NCBI GenBank assembly: GCA_965207385.1
Contig: CBDBLZ010000016.1
Span: 1-64,000, forward strand
Length of the DNA stretch: 64,000 nucleotides
Origin: CAZXEU01 sp965207385
Lineage (GTDB): Bacteria; Bacteroidota; Rhodothermia; Rhodothermales; Bin80
Direction: 5' to 3'
Shown: positions 8,461-17,745 of the stretch, in pieces
Layout: each line of letters starts with the position of its first letter
Position numbering within the stretch: the first letter of the stretch is position 1
The notes under the pieces: model-generated
What the model was told of the DNA's origin: nothing
Databases searched by the model: none
What the model saw: only the letters and a program-made list of their open reading frames with translations
Program-made: the position numbers and the translations under genes

Positions 8461-10494
8461 ATGAATACCACAACTCGCATTCTTTCGGCCGCCCTGTTGC
8501 TGCTCATGATTGTAGTGGGGGCCTGTGCCCCGAGACCACTCACTGAGCAGGAAGAGGCCATGCCCATGGGTGATGACGCCGCAATGGACGAACCCATGGT
8601 AGAAGTCGCCATGGTGCTCGATGCGGCGGACGTGCAGGTGCAGGAGGTGTCCCAGGATCCCCGCGTGGGACTGGGGGCCGGCCTGTTCGATGCTGAAGAG
8701 GCCATTTGGAATCTCCGCCTGGTGTCCGCCACGCGTCCACCCGAACCCTTTGTTGGCGTAACGAATTCCGATCTGGCCTTCAAGGACAACTACGCCATCC
8801 AGGGCAACTATAACGGCATCATAGTCTGGGACATCACCGATCCCGCCTCTCCGTCTCTCGTCACGGAATACGTGTGTCCCGCGTCGCAGAGCGACGTTTC
8901 CGTGTACGGCGATTTGCTATTCGTCTCGGGCGAAGGCATGGGGGGCAGGCTGGACTGCGGCACGGAAGGCATACAGGAGCGCGTCAGCCACCATCGGCTG
9001 CGCGGCATTCGCATCTTCGATATCGCCGACATTAAGAATCCCGACTATGTGGCCAATGTCCAGACCTGCCGCGGCTCTCACACGCACAGCTTGCTCAAGC
9101 ATCCGGACGACGACGAGAACGTGTACGTTTATGTCTCCGGTTCGGCACCTGTGAGGCCGGCAGAGGAACTGCCCGGCTGCTCGGGCCTGGCTCCGGACGA
9201 AGACCCTAATTCGGCGCTCTTCCGCATCGAAGTCATTAGGGTACCGCTCGACGATCCTGCTTCGGCGGCCATAGCCAGCTCTCCCCGCATTTTTGAGGGG
9301 CTGACAGCCCCGCCGCAACATGGCCAGGCACCTGCCGATATCGCGGCCATCGAGGAGGCCAAGGCAGCCGGTGCCTTCACAGTCAGCTTTGTAGGCCAGG
9401 AAATCATACTGCCTGACCGCTACGTTGCACAGCTGCTTGCGTCCTACCTCGAGGAGCAGGGCAAGGAAGGACCTGCCTCGGCAGCGGACTCCGCGGCCTT
9501 CCGCGAAGCGCTGCCGGACATCTTTGCGGAGGCCATGGGTGCAATGATTGGAGCTGGTGACGAGGAAGACGCGGGGCCGACCCAGTGCCATGATATCACG
9601 CTCTACCCCGAGATAGGGCTGGCCGGCGGTGCCTGCGAAGGCTACGGACTGCTGCTGGATATCTCCGATCCCGTGAACCCAAGCCGCATTGACGCGGTAG
9701 CCGATTCGAACTTCGCCTACTGGCACAGCGCCACGTTCAACAATGATGGAAGCAAGATCCTGTTCACGGACGAGTGGGGCGGAGGCGGAGCTCCCAAGTG
9801 CCGCGCTTCCGACCCCGTGGAGTGGGGCGCCAATGCCATCTTCACGCTGGAAGACGGCAAAATGGAATTCAAGAGCTACTACAAGCTGCCGGCTCCCCAG
9901 ACTCCAGAGGAGAATTGCGTGGCCCACAACGGATCCCTGATTCCGGTGCCGGATCGCGACATTTTCGTGCAGTCGTGGTATCAGGGCGGCATTTCGATCA
10001 GCGACTGGACGGACGCGTCCAATCCCATTGAAATCGCCTACCACGACCGCGGGCCTGTCAGCGCCGAGAGCATGCAAATGGGCGGAAGCTGGTCAGTCTA
10101 CTGGTACAACGGCCTGATCGTAAGCAGCGAGATTGCCCGCGGGCTGGACATCTTTGAGCTGGTTCCGAGCGAGTACCTCACCGAAAACGAAATCGCAGCG
10201 GCCAACACGGTAAAGCTTGCTTACCTGAATGCCCAGGGGCAGCCTACCTACGTCTGGCCCAACTCATTCGCCCTCGCGCGCGCCTACACGGACCAGCTGG
10301 AGCGCTCGGGTGAGTTGTCAGCTGCGCGCATCGAACGTGTGCGGAGCACCCTGGCGAATGCCGAAGCTGCCTCGGATGCAGAGAGTATGGAGGCGCTGGG
10401 CAGAATGGGCTCCGCGCTCATGGAAGGAGCGGACGCCTCGGGCAGCGCCAAGATCAGAAAGCTTGCGGGAGTAGTAACCGCACTCGCCGGCTAA
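8461..10494 (+). CDS. LVIVD-type beta-propeller lipoprotein
   Basis: This 677-residue protein begins MNTTTRILSAALLLLMIVVG and then Cys, a clear lipoprotein signal; a TTG four codons earlier is less likely. Several repeats of the form GIIVWDITDPASPSLV, IRIFDIADIKNPDYV and LLLDISDPVNPSRID are LVIVD-type blades of a beta-propeller expected outside the inner membrane. Between blades is an acidic, Ala-rich insertion at about 280-370. Multiple His residues (CRGSHTHSL, YWHSATF, VAHNGS) and Cys residues are conserved-looking. The C-terminal 100 residues are helical. The substrate and function are unknown. It lies between the DUF305 gene and an MFS permease on the same strand. Confidence 0.7.
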   Translation: MNTTTRILSAALLLLMIVVGACAPRPLTEQEEAMPMGDDAAMDEPMVEVAMVLDAADVQVQEVSQDPRVGLGAGLFDAEEAIWNLRLVSATRPPEPFVGVTNSDLAFKDNYAIQGNYNGIIVWDITDPASPSLVTEYVCPASQSDVSVYGDLLFVSGEGMGGRLDCGTEGIQERVSHHRLRGIRIFDIADIKNPDYVANVQTCRGSHTHSLLKHPDDDENVYVYVSGSAPVRPAEELPGCSGLAPDEDPNSALFRIEVIRVPLDDPASAAIASSPRIFEGLTAPPQHGQAPADIAAIEEAKAAGAFTVSFVGQEIILPDRYVAQLLASYLEEQGKEGPASAADSAAFREALPDIFAEAMGAMIGAGDEEDAGPTQCHDITLYPEIGLAGGACEGYGLLLDISDPVNPSRIDAVADSNFAYWHSATFNNDGSKILFTDEWGGGGAPKCRASDPVEWGANAIFTLEDGKMEFKSYYKLPAPQTPEENCVAHNGSLIPVPDRDIFVQSWYQGGISISDWTDASNPIEIAYHDRGPVSAESMQMGGSWSVYWYNGLIVSSEIARGLDIFELVPSEYLTENEIAAANTVKLAYLNAQGQPTYVWPNSFALARAYTDQLERSGELSAARIERVRSTLANAEAASDAESMEALGRMGSALMEGADASGSAKIRKLAGVVTALAG

Positions 10495-10542
10495 GGCAAG
10501 AGGCAGGACGAACAAACTGATTTCCAATATTCCCATACCGAT

Positions 10543-11769
10543 ATGAATGTCCTGCTGACGGCCCGGCTGAGCCTCATGATGTTTGTGCAGTATCTCATCT
10601 GGGGCGCCTGGGCACCCACGCTCGGCAACTACATGCAAACCATACAGATGGGCGATGCCATAGCGACGGCATATGCGCTCGGTCCCATTTGTGCTATCAT
10701 CGCTCCTTTCTTCCTGGGCATGGTGGCGGACCGGTTCTTCGATTCGGAGAAGGTGCTCGGCGTGCTGTGCCTGGTGGCAGGAGTGGCCATGTGCGCCATG
10801 CCCAGCTTTGCCGGCACGGACTACTTTCTGCCGCTCCTGTTTCTGCATGCGCTGTGCTACTTCCCGACGCTGGGCCTGACAGCTTCCCTGGCGTTTCACC
10901 ACATGACGAACCAGGAAAAGGAATTCCCGGTTGTGCGCGTATTTGGCACTCTGGGCTGGGCCGTTATCGGCCTATTCATGGGATACGTCCTTCGCCAGGA
11001 CGCCTCCAGCCTGCCGTTGTACATCGGCGGCGGCGCGGCACTGTTCTTGGGACTCTACAGCTTTACGCTGCCGCTTACGCCGCCACCGTCTGCAGGCAAG
11101 CAGACGTCGTGGAAGCAGATCCTGGGTGTGGACGCCTTTCGCGAGCTGAAGAGCCGATCCTTCGTGGTATTCCTGGCTGCGGCGATGCTCATTTTCATCG
11201 CTTTCGGCACCTACTTCCCCTACGCTCCGGTCTATTTCAATGCGCTGCACGAAGAGCTGAATCTGGCGCACTTTGCCAATCCCAGCTTCGAGATGTCGTT
11301 CGGGCAGCTGTCGGAGATCGTCTTTATGCTGCTCATCCCGTTTTTCTTTGCCCGGCTGGGAGTCAAATGGATGCTGCTGCTGGGCATGCTGGCCTGGGTG
11401 GCACGGTTTACGCTATTCTCGACCGCAGCGCTCAGCGGCACCTTCTGGATCATCATGATAGGCATCCTGATCCACGGGATCTGCTACGACTTCTTCTTCG
11501 TCACGGGACAAATCTACATAGACAAGAAGACCACCAAGGAGATTAGGGGACAGGTCCAGGGACTATTGGTGCTCTTGACGCAAGGCGTCGGCTTCTTTCT
11601 CGGCACGCAGATATCAGGCGCCTTTGTCAACACGGTCGGCGTGAACGGCAACCTGGAGTTGCCCGAATGGCGGCTGTTCTGGGCACTCTTTGCTGCAGGC
11701 ACACTGGTATTTGCCGCGGCCTTCTTCTTCCTATTCAACGACCGCGTGGAGGAAAAAGCCGAAACCTAG
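10543..11769 (+). CDS. MFS transporter, nucleoside:H+ symporter-like
   Basis: This 408-residue inner-membrane protein has about 12 hydrophobic segments. Its N-terminus (LMMFVQYLIWGAWAPTLGNYM) and the loop after the second span (GMVADRFFDSEKVLG) match the NHS family of nucleoside:proton symporters (NupG/XapB type). The intracellular motif near residues 320-335 (IYIDKKTTKEIRGQVQGL) is also characteristic. In Bacteroidota such permeases often accompany sugar or nucleoside hydrolysis genes; here a DUF1080 hydrolase follows. The substrate cannot be decided from sequence. Confidence 0.82.
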   Translation: MNVLLTARLSLMMFVQYLIWGAWAPTLGNYMQTIQMGDAIATAYALGPICAIIAPFFLGMVADRFFDSEKVLGVLCLVAGVAMCAMPSFAGTDYFLPLLFLHALCYFPTLGLTASLAFHHMTNQEKEFPVVRVFGTLGWAVIGLFMGYVLRQDASSLPLYIGGGAALFLGLYSFTLPLTPPPSAGKQTSWKQILGVDAFRELKSRSFVVFLAAAMLIFIAFGTYFPYAPVYFNALHEELNLAHFANPSFEMSFGQLSEIVFMLLIPFFFARLGVKWMLLLGMLAWVARFTLFSTAALSGTFWIIMIGILIHGICYDFFFVTGQIYIDKKTTKEIRGQVQGLLVLLTQGVGFFLGTQISGAFVNTVGVNGNLELPEWRLFWALFAAGTLVFAAAFFFLFNDRVEEKAET

Positions 11770-11908
11770 CCATCCGGTAGCGGAACGAAGCCCGACGCGG
11801 CGCCGGGATCGGCTTCGCCTGGCTTTCGTCCACTGCGACCGGAGCGGGGGCGCAAATTCCGTGCGGGCACAACACTTCGAGCTCGTCACTTGGCTCGAAT
11901 TATCCGAG

Positions 11909-12649
11909 ATGGAAAAGATGCGTTCGCTGGTTACATGTTTTGCATTGATGACGTTGGTGCTCATCCTGGGCTCGTGCGCAGGGCCCCAGAGCGAAAATAA
12001 TACTGCAGGCTCCGACCAGGCAGACGCAGAAACAGACGCCGGAGCCTGGGTGACGCTGGCCGACGGCGCCTGGCGAGCCTATGGGGGAGAAGCGCTCCCC
12101 GGCGCGTGGACGTGGACGGAGGAGGGCGCGCTGCATTTTTCCGGAGAGGGTGAGGGAGGCGACATCGTAACCACCGACCAGTTCGCAGACTTCGAGCTGG
12201 AGCTGGAATGGAAGATCTCGCCGGGCGGCAACAGCGGCATCATGTTCCGCGTCAGCGAGGACCACGACTACCCGTGGCGCACAGGGCCGGAATACCAGAT
12301 TCTGGACGATGCAGTGCACCCGGATGCCCTGGAGGGGTCCGACCGGCTCGCAGGTGCCAATTACGATGTGCACGCGCCCGATACAAGCACGGCGAATCCG
12401 GCGGGCGAATGGAACAGTGCCCGCATCCTTGCCCGGGGACCACACGTGGAGCATTGGCTAAACGGAGAACGCGTGGTGTCGTACGAGCTGTGGAGCGAGG
12501 ACTGGAAGGCGCGCATTGCAGAGAGCAAGTGGATCGACATGCCCGATTACGGGATGAAAGAGAGCGGGCACATCAGCCTGCAGGATCACGGCGATCCCAT
12601 TTGGTTCCGCAACGTGCGTATCCGACGCCTTGCCGGCGAGGATTCCTAG
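11909..12649 (+). CDS. 3-keto-disaccharide hydrolase (DUF1080) lipoprotein
   Basis: This 246-residue protein starts at ATG 11909 (a second ATG lies at 11918). Its lipoprotein signal ends LVLILGSC. The body is one DUF1080 domain, a concanavalin-like jelly roll. Visible motifs include FELELEWKISPGGNSGIMFR, GPEYQILDD and EWNSARI with HVEHWLNG. DUF1080 proteins of Bacteroidota include 3-keto-disaccharide hydrolases that cleave oxidised glycosides. The open frame extends further upstream but only as non-signal, low-complexity sequence. Its stop overlaps the stop of the convergent PQQ dehydrogenase gene at a shared CTAG. Confidence 0.85.
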   Translation: MEKMRSLVTCFALMTLVLILGSCAGPQSENNTAGSDQADAETDAGAWVTLADGAWRAYGGEALPGAWTWTEEGALHFSGEGEGGDIVTTDQFADFELELEWKISPGGNSGIMFRVSEDHDYPWRTGPEYQILDDAVHPDALEGSDRLAGANYDVHAPDTSTANPAGEWNSARILARGPHVEHWLNGERVVSYELWSEDWKARIAESKWIDMPDYGMKESGHISLQDHGDPIWFRNVRIRRLAGEDS

Positions 12650-14781
12650 TCCGATTCGCTCGGCAGGGCAAACGCCACGTAGGTGTCGCCCGACTTCGTG
12701 CCCATCTTGCCGCCTCCAGCGGCGATAACCACGTATTGCCGCCCGCCCACGGCGTAGGTTGCAGGCGTGGCGTAGCCACCCGCCGGAAGCTGCACTTCCC
12801 ACAGCACAGCGCCGGTATCCTTGTCGAAGGCGCGGAAGCGCTCGTCCTTGGAGGCGGCTATGAAAAGCAGGCCGCCCGCCGTAACGACGGGACCACCGTA
12901 GTTTTCCGTGCCTGTAAGGGGTATTCCCCTCGCCGTCAGCTCGGGAAACTCTCCCAGTGGCACGGTCCACTCGTACTCGCCCGTGTGCAGGTTGATCGCA
13001 TTCAGCGTGCCCCACGGAGGCTTTACGGCCGGGTAGCCTTCCTGGTCAAAAAACCGGTTGTAGCCGGTGTGGCCGTATGGCGAACCGGCGAAGGATTCAC
13101 TCAGCCGGGGATCCGATTCGGGTAGCACTCCCTGTTCACGTCCCCACAGAAAGTCGACGATGGCCGAGGTTTCCTCGTCGGACAGGAAGCCGAATGCCGG
13201 CATGAATCCGAATCCGCGCCGGATCTGGTCGGCTACCGCTTCCTCGCTCGTCCGTTCAGCGAGGCCCTCGAGTGCAGGAAACGACCCGTCCGTATTGCCT
13301 TCAAGAGCGCTTCCGTGGCAACCGGCACAGTAAGCGGCATACAGTCCCGGACCGGTTCCGGATGCCTCCGCGTCCAGCTCCACCATGGTGAGAATCCACG
13401 GCATTTCATTGCTGTTGACGTAGAGGATGCCGGTAGTGGGATCGTAGCCGGCACCGCCCCATTCCGCTCCGCCGTCGAATCCGGGGAATATCATGGTGCC
13501 CTGCGTGCTCGGTGGCACGAACTGGCCATCGGAGCGCGTCTGCATGAATCGTTCGCGCACGTAGGCATGCGCCTCCGGCGAAATGTCGGTTATGTCCTCT
13601 TCGTCAAAGCGCTGGCGCGCAAAAGGGGCCGGCTTCGTGGGCAGGCGCTGTGTGGGCCAAGCTTCTTCGCCGCGAAGATCCGACGGGGGATAGCTGTACT
13701 CCTCAACGGGGAACAGCGGCTCTCCCGTTTCCCGGTCCAGCAGAAACAGGTGGCCGCTCTTGGTGACCTGCGCAACTGCGTCCCTTTCTTCGCCGTTCAT
13801 GCGCACGGTCACGAGGTTGGGAGGGGCCGGAAGGTCGCGGTCCCAGATATCGTGGCGAACGATCTGGTAGTGCCAGATGCGCTCTCCTGTTCGCGCATCC
13901 AGGGCCAGCACCGAATTGGCAAAGAGATTCTCGCCCAGCCTGTTGCCTCCCCAGAAGTCAAATGCGGCGGACCCGGTCGGAAGAAAAACCATGCCGCGCT
14001 CCGGATCCAGGCTCAGTCCGGTCCAGGCATTGGCGCCGCCCGCATACAGGTAGGCATCCTCGGGCCAGGTCTCGTATCCAAGCTCTCCCGGATGCGGGAT
14101 GGTATGGAAAATCCACGCCATCTCGCCGGTGCGCACATCGTAGGCCCGGATATGTCCGGGCGACGACACGGGACCTTCCGAGACTTGGCTGCCCTGGATG
14201 AGCAGATCCTCAAAAATTATTCCCGGCGTTCGGGCTCCCACGGCAAGGCCCTCAACATCCCGCCCGAGTCCTTCGCGCAAGTCTATGCTGCCGGCCTGGC
14301 CAAACGTGGCGATGAGTTCGCCGGAAGCTGCATCCAGGGCGAACAGCCTGGATCCCGCCGTCAGGAATACGCGGGCGGCATTATCTCCGTCTCCTGCCCA
14401 GTAGGCAACGCCGCGGCTGATGCCCGGTCCCTCCGGGACCGCCCCCGCTTCAAACGGATCGAATGACCAGAGCAGCCTGCCCGTCGCCGCGTGCAGCGCC
14501 AAGGCCTTGACGCGCGCAGACGTGGCATACAGCACCGAGTCTACAACAATGGGGTTGCACTGGATCTGGGTGCGACCTTCGGCGCTGGCGTCGCCGGTCG
14601 CGTACGTCCACGCAACCTCAAGATTCGCCACGTTGCCGCGGTGAACCTGATCCAGCGAAGAATAGTGGCTGCTTGCGCGATCACCCAAGTACACGGACCA
14701 GGAGGAATACGGGTCTTCGGCCTCAAACCGGGGCGCTGCGCAGCCCCAGACAATGAGCAACAACGGAATAGAGCGCTGCAT
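12646..14781 (-). CDS. PQQ-dependent dehydrogenase with inserted cytochrome c
   Basis: This 711-residue quinoprotein has a lipoprotein-type signal (MQRSIPLLLIVWGC); a longer open frame exists but the Met at 14781 gives the clean signal. The N-terminal segment with NVANLEVAWTYATGD and repeated A-x-D-x-x-T-G-E blades (ALDAASGELIA, AYDVRTGEMAWIF, ALDARTGERIWHY) form an eight-bladed PQQ propeller. A class I cytochrome c domain with CAGCH near residues 484-488 and a Met ligand region (GFMPAFGFLSDEE) is inserted before the final blades. The likely reaction is periplasmic oxidation of a sugar or alcohol, with electrons passing through the internal haem. It is related to membrane glucose/quinate dehydrogenases; the substrate is unknown. 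Confidence 0.88.
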   Translation of the reverse strand: MQRSIPLLLIVWGCAAPRFEAEDPYSSWSVYLGDRASSHYSSLDQVHRGNVANLEVAWTYATGDASAEGRTQIQCNPIVVDSVLYATSARVKALALHAATGRLLWSFDPFEAGAVPEGPGISRGVAYWAGDGDNAARVFLTAGSRLFALDAASGELIATFGQAGSIDLREGLGRDVEGLAVGARTPGIIFEDLLIQGSQVSEGPVSSPGHIRAYDVRTGEMAWIFHTIPHPGELGYETWPEDAYLYAGGANAWTGLSLDPERGMVFLPTGSAAFDFWGGNRLGENLFANSVLALDARTGERIWHYQIVRHDIWDRDLPAPPNLVTVRMNGEERDAVAQVTKSGHLFLLDRETGEPLFPVEEYSYPPSDLRGEEAWPTQRLPTKPAPFARQRFDEEDITDISPEAHAYVRERFMQTRSDGQFVPPSTQGTMIFPGFDGGAEWGGAGYDPTTGILYVNSNEMPWILTMVELDAEASGTGPGLYAAYCAGCHGSALEGNTDGSFPALEGLAERTSEEAVADQIRRGFGFMPAFGFLSDEETSAIVDFLWGREQGVLPESDPRLSESFAGSPYGHTGYNRFFDQEGYPAVKPPWGTLNAINLHTGEYEWTVPLGEFPELTARGIPLTGTENYGGPVVTAGGLLFIAASKDERFRAFDKDTGAVLWEVQLPAGGYATPATYAVGGRQYVVIAAGGGKMGTKSGDTYVAFALPSESD

Positions 14782-15109
14782 GTACACTTTGGCAGGGTAG
14801 GCGGGGAAGTGCCTGAAGATAAGGCTGGCTCCACAGCTGCGTCGACCGCAGGGGCGCGAAGCCTGTCCCGGACCTGTTGTGCCGGCAACCGGCACGGCCC
14901 GGGAAAGGCTGCAACGTTCAAGTGTCCTGCAAGCGCACCAGACAGGCGGCCACCGAACCGAAACGACACTGGTCGCTGCCCCAGGCTGCTACGGCGCTTG
15001 TGCAACGAGAAGCGGGCCGGGCCCCGCCAGGAGGTTTCCGGATGACACTGATCGGGGAAGCTATGTGCTCACCGCCCGCTCACGCGCCTCGTCGCATCCT
15101 TGCCGGGCG
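14782..15109. other. Intergenic gap with one strong short hairpin
   Basis: No gene is seen in these 328 bases. A perfect inverted repeat GTGCCGG-CAA-CCGGCAC lies at 14879-14895. It has no T-tract on either strand, so it is not a standard intrinsic terminator. It sits about 100 bases upstream of the PQQ dehydrogenase start and could lie in that gene's leader. Confidence 0.4.
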
Positions 15110-16147
15110 CTAATCCGCCGCCCGAAGGCGCATGCGAAGCAGGTACATATCCGCCGTCACGAAAAGCGACGAGCCGTCTTCGCCGAGCGTGCAGTTTGAC
15201 GTGGCCTGCGTGGTCAGAAGCGTGCCGAGGTGCGTCCCGTCCGGCGAGAAGACCAGCACGCCACCCGGACCCGTCGCAAAGAGATTGCCCTGGCTGTCAA
15301 CCTGCAGGCCGTCAGGCAATCCCGGAAGTCCCTGCCTCACCAAGTCCGTTGCGTCAAAGAAAACCCTGCCATTTTGCAGCAAGCCGTCCGTATCTACATC
15401 ATATGCCATCCATATGGCCCGGGCAGGGTCGGAGTTGGCCACGTACAGGGTCCTTTCGTCGGGAGAGAAGCCAATCCCGTTGGGGCGGGACAGTTCATCG
15501 GTCACCAGCGTCACGCTGCCGTCCCTGGCCAGCCGGTACACCCCCTGAAAATCGATTTCCTTGGCCGGATCCTGCATGTTGCCCTCCAGCCCGTAGGGCG
15601 GATCCGTGAAATACAAATCTCCGCTGGAATGATAGACGAGATCATTGGGGCTGTTAAACCGCGCTCCTTCGTACCTGTCTGCCAGCGTGAGGTACTCGGG
15701 AGCCGGTGCAGAAAGCGCGCCCTCCAGCCGCGCGATGCGGCGGTCGCCGTGCTGTGCCAGGACAAGCCTGCCCAGGCTGTCCAGCACAAGGCCGTTTGAG
15801 CCCACTTCACCGCCCCGTGGCTCCGTGCCCGTATAGCCGGAAGGCCTTAGAAATTCGCGGACGCCGCCCACCGCATCCCACCGGTATATGGTGTTGGGCG
15901 GTATGTCGGAGAAAAGCAGAAAGTTCTCTTCCGGTACCCATACCGGTCCTTCCGACCATTCGAATCCTTCCGCAAGGATCTCGAATGCCGACTCCGGATC
16001 CACGAGTGCATCAAGCCGGGCATCGAGCCGGTCCACGCTGCCGATCATGGCAGGCTCCGGGCCGGCCTGGCACGCAGCCATAAGAATCAGAATAACTCCG
16101 CAGCAATATCGCATTGGTTTACGTTTGCTTGTAGCTGGTGTCTCCAT
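15110..16147 (-). CDS. SMP-30/gluconolactonase family lipoprotein
   Basis: This 345-residue protein is a six-bladed SMP-30/gluconolactonase propeller that hydrolyses sugar lactones with a divalent metal. The metal-site motifs are visible: FEWSEGPVWVPE (Glu), SNGLVLDSLGRLV and RPNGIGFSPDE (Asn), and GLPDGLQVD (Asp). The start is uncertain. The ATG at 16147 places KRK before the hydrophobic stretch and a lipobox ending MAAC; a GTG at 16180 and an ATG at 16114 are alternatives. It lies closely downstream of a cytochrome c gene. With the nearby PQQ dehydrogenase, it suggests oxidation of a sugar to a lactone followed by hydrolysis. Confidence 0.87.
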   Translation of the reverse strand: METPATSKRKPMRYCCGVILILMAACQAGPEPAMIGSVDRLDARLDALVDPESAFEILAEGFEWSEGPVWVPEENFLLFSDIPPNTIYRWDAVGGVREFLRPSGYTGTEPRGGEVGSNGLVLDSLGRLVLAQHGDRRIARLEGALSAPAPEYLTLADRYEGARFNSPNDLVYHSSGDLYFTDPPYGLEGNMQDPAKEIDFQGVYRLARDGSVTLVTDELSRPNGIGFSPDERTLYVANSDPARAIWMAYDVDTDGLLQNGRVFFDATDLVRQGLPGLPDGLQVDSQGNLFATGPGGVLVFSPDGTHLGTLLTTQATSNCTLGEDGSSLFVTADMYLLRMRLRAAD

Positions 16148-16183
16148 AACGGCGACGGAAGGCTGCCGGCTGTCCTTCACCGC

Positions 16184-16678
16184 CTATTCCGGTATGCCCT
16201 GGTTGGCGGGATCAGCAAGTTCTTCTGCTGTCCAGAACCGGGCCCTGGACCCGGTTGCCAGGCGCACCGCTGCGACCTCTGAAGGCGAGACGCTGGAAGC
16301 GTCATTGCCCCACGACTGGCGAATGTACGTCAGCAAGGCAGCCACTTCCTCGTCGCTCAGAAAAGCCTTCCAGGGGGGCATTGCTCCCTGATAAACCATC
16401 CCCTGCACTTCGATGGGACCCATCATGCCATCGAGCACGAGCCTGATAAGTACGCCCTTGTCACCCGTTACCCATTCTGTTTCGGTAAGGGGAGGAAATA
16501 CACCGGCAACGCCCTGTCCATCGGCCTGATGGCAGGCCAGGCACCGCGAGTTATAAATGGCTTCTCCGTCATCGGGAGTCGGCGGCGGCACCGGTACCAG
16601 GGCAAGCCCGGCGATTGCGGCAGCCAGGCAAAGTCCGGCGCAAATCCCTTGCACGTTGAGATCTCGCAGCACCGGCAT
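16184..16678 (-). CDS. Membrane-anchored class I cytochrome c
   Basis: This 164-residue protein has an N-terminal hydrophobic helix (ICAGLCLAAAIAGLALVPV) serving as signal or anchor. A single mono-haem domain follows with CLACH, a downstream Met ligand region (YQGAMPPWKAFLSDEEVAALLTYI) and the FPPL segment typical of small electron-transfer cytochromes. The start at 16678 is preferred over a longer one at 16711. The gene is about 35 bases upstream of the SMP-30 gene in the same orientation. It is a plausible electron acceptor for the PQQ dehydrogenase; that partnership is inferred from proximity only. Confidence 0.85.
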   Translation of the reverse strand: MPVLRDLNVQGICAGLCLAAAIAGLALVPVPPPTPDDGEAIYNSRCLACHQADGQGVAGVFPPLTETEWVTGDKGVLIRLVLDGMMGPIEVQGMVYQGAMPPWKAFLSDEEVAALLTYIRQSWGNDASSVSPSEVAAVRLATGSRARFWTAEELADPANQGIPE

Positions 16679-16960
16679 GTGTTGTGAATTGAAATCGAGG
16701 CTCGGAGGCACGGACTTAGCCGCAGTATACTCCGAAGTCGCTCGTGCAGGTCCGCCTATCCGGACCGCTCAGGACTGAGTAGTCCGGCCTGGAGCGCGGC
16801 GCGTCAGAGGCTGTGCCCTGGAGACCCAGCCACATGCGAGGCTGCCGTGCTGCGCACGTAGCGTGATGGCGAGCCGTGACGTGGCGCGGCGCATATCCGT
16901 GCCTGTCCTTGCACGAAGGCCCTGGTACGGCTAGGCACATAGCCGGTACCGCTCCCGGCG

Positions 16961-17731
16961 CTACTCGAACATCTGGTCCCGGTCGCAGGCATCAAGCTCC
17001 ACAAGAAAGGATGCAATCCGGTCAGTCAGTGCCTCCGCAAATGCTTTGCCCTTTTCCGCCGACGCAAACCGGGGATTGCCTACTCCCGTGTCCTCTGTCA
17101 CCTGGAGCCACGGTCTTTCCGCCCACACCCACCCCGATCGCAATCCCTCGACGCGGAATGCTCGGGCGGCTCCGGATCCCGCCTCTGCGAGCGGCCGGAC
17201 AAGTCCGGGCGCCGCATGCATCATCACACTCGTCTCCAACTCGCCTCCATGATCTCCTGGCTCCTCAAAAAACGCATCCGTATCCATAACCTTGAACCAG
17301 TTCATCGTACAGATGAACAGCTCCGGCACGCGTGCGCCTGTTTCCCGGACCATCTGTCTGAAGTCATTTCCGCCGTGGCCGTTCAGAATCACCAACTTGC
17401 CCATTCCCTGGCGGCCGAGACACTCGGCCACGTCTTTAAGTACAGCTGCCTGCGTACTGGGCATCATGTTGATATCCAGCAAGATATCCAGCTGACCCGT
17501 ATTCACGCCAAAGGGGATGGTTGGCAGCACGATCACGCGTGCACCGCCTTCCCAGGCCTTTCGGGCCGCCTCTGCCGCAATGAATTCGAGCTGGATGTTG
17601 TCCGTGCCGTAGGGAAGATGGTAATTGTGCGCCTCGGTAGCGCCCCACGGCAGCACGGCGACCTCGTACTTCGACCGCTTGACCTCGCGCCAGTTTACCT
17701 CGGACAGGATATACGGACGGGAATTCTCCAA
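16961..17731 (-). CDS. Creatininase family amidohydrolase
   Basis: This 256-residue protein belongs to the creatininase/FAPy-deformylase family of binuclear metal amidohydrolases. Expected metal ligands are visible: the Glu and His in GATEAHNYHLPYGTD, the His in ILNGHGGND, and Glu within DHGGELETS. It appears to start at a TTG (complement of 17729-17731), because no ATG precedes the conserved core. It lies 14 bases downstream of a small lipoprotein gene and is probably co-transcribed. The substrate cannot be predicted; family members act on creatinine, formamidopyrimidines or mycofactocin precursors. Confidence 0.85.
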   Translation of the reverse strand: MENSRPYILSEVNWREVKRSKYEVAVLPWGATEAHNYHLPYGTDNIQLEFIAAEAARKAWEGGARVIVLPTIPFGVNTGQLDILLDINMMPSTQAAVLKDVAECLGRQGMGKLVILNGHGGNDFRQMVRETGARVPELFICTMNWFKVMDTDAFFEEPGDHGGELETSVMMHAAPGLVRPLAEAGSGAARAFRVEGLRSGWVWAERPWLQVTEDTGVGNPRFASAEKGKAFAEALTDRIASFLVELDACDRDQMFE

Positions 17732-17745
17732 CAGGAAATCCGGGC

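Noticed and set aside
8917..10077. 386-codon open frame on the minus strand
   Set aside because: It is antisense to the LVIVD-type lipoprotein, whose repeats are clear.
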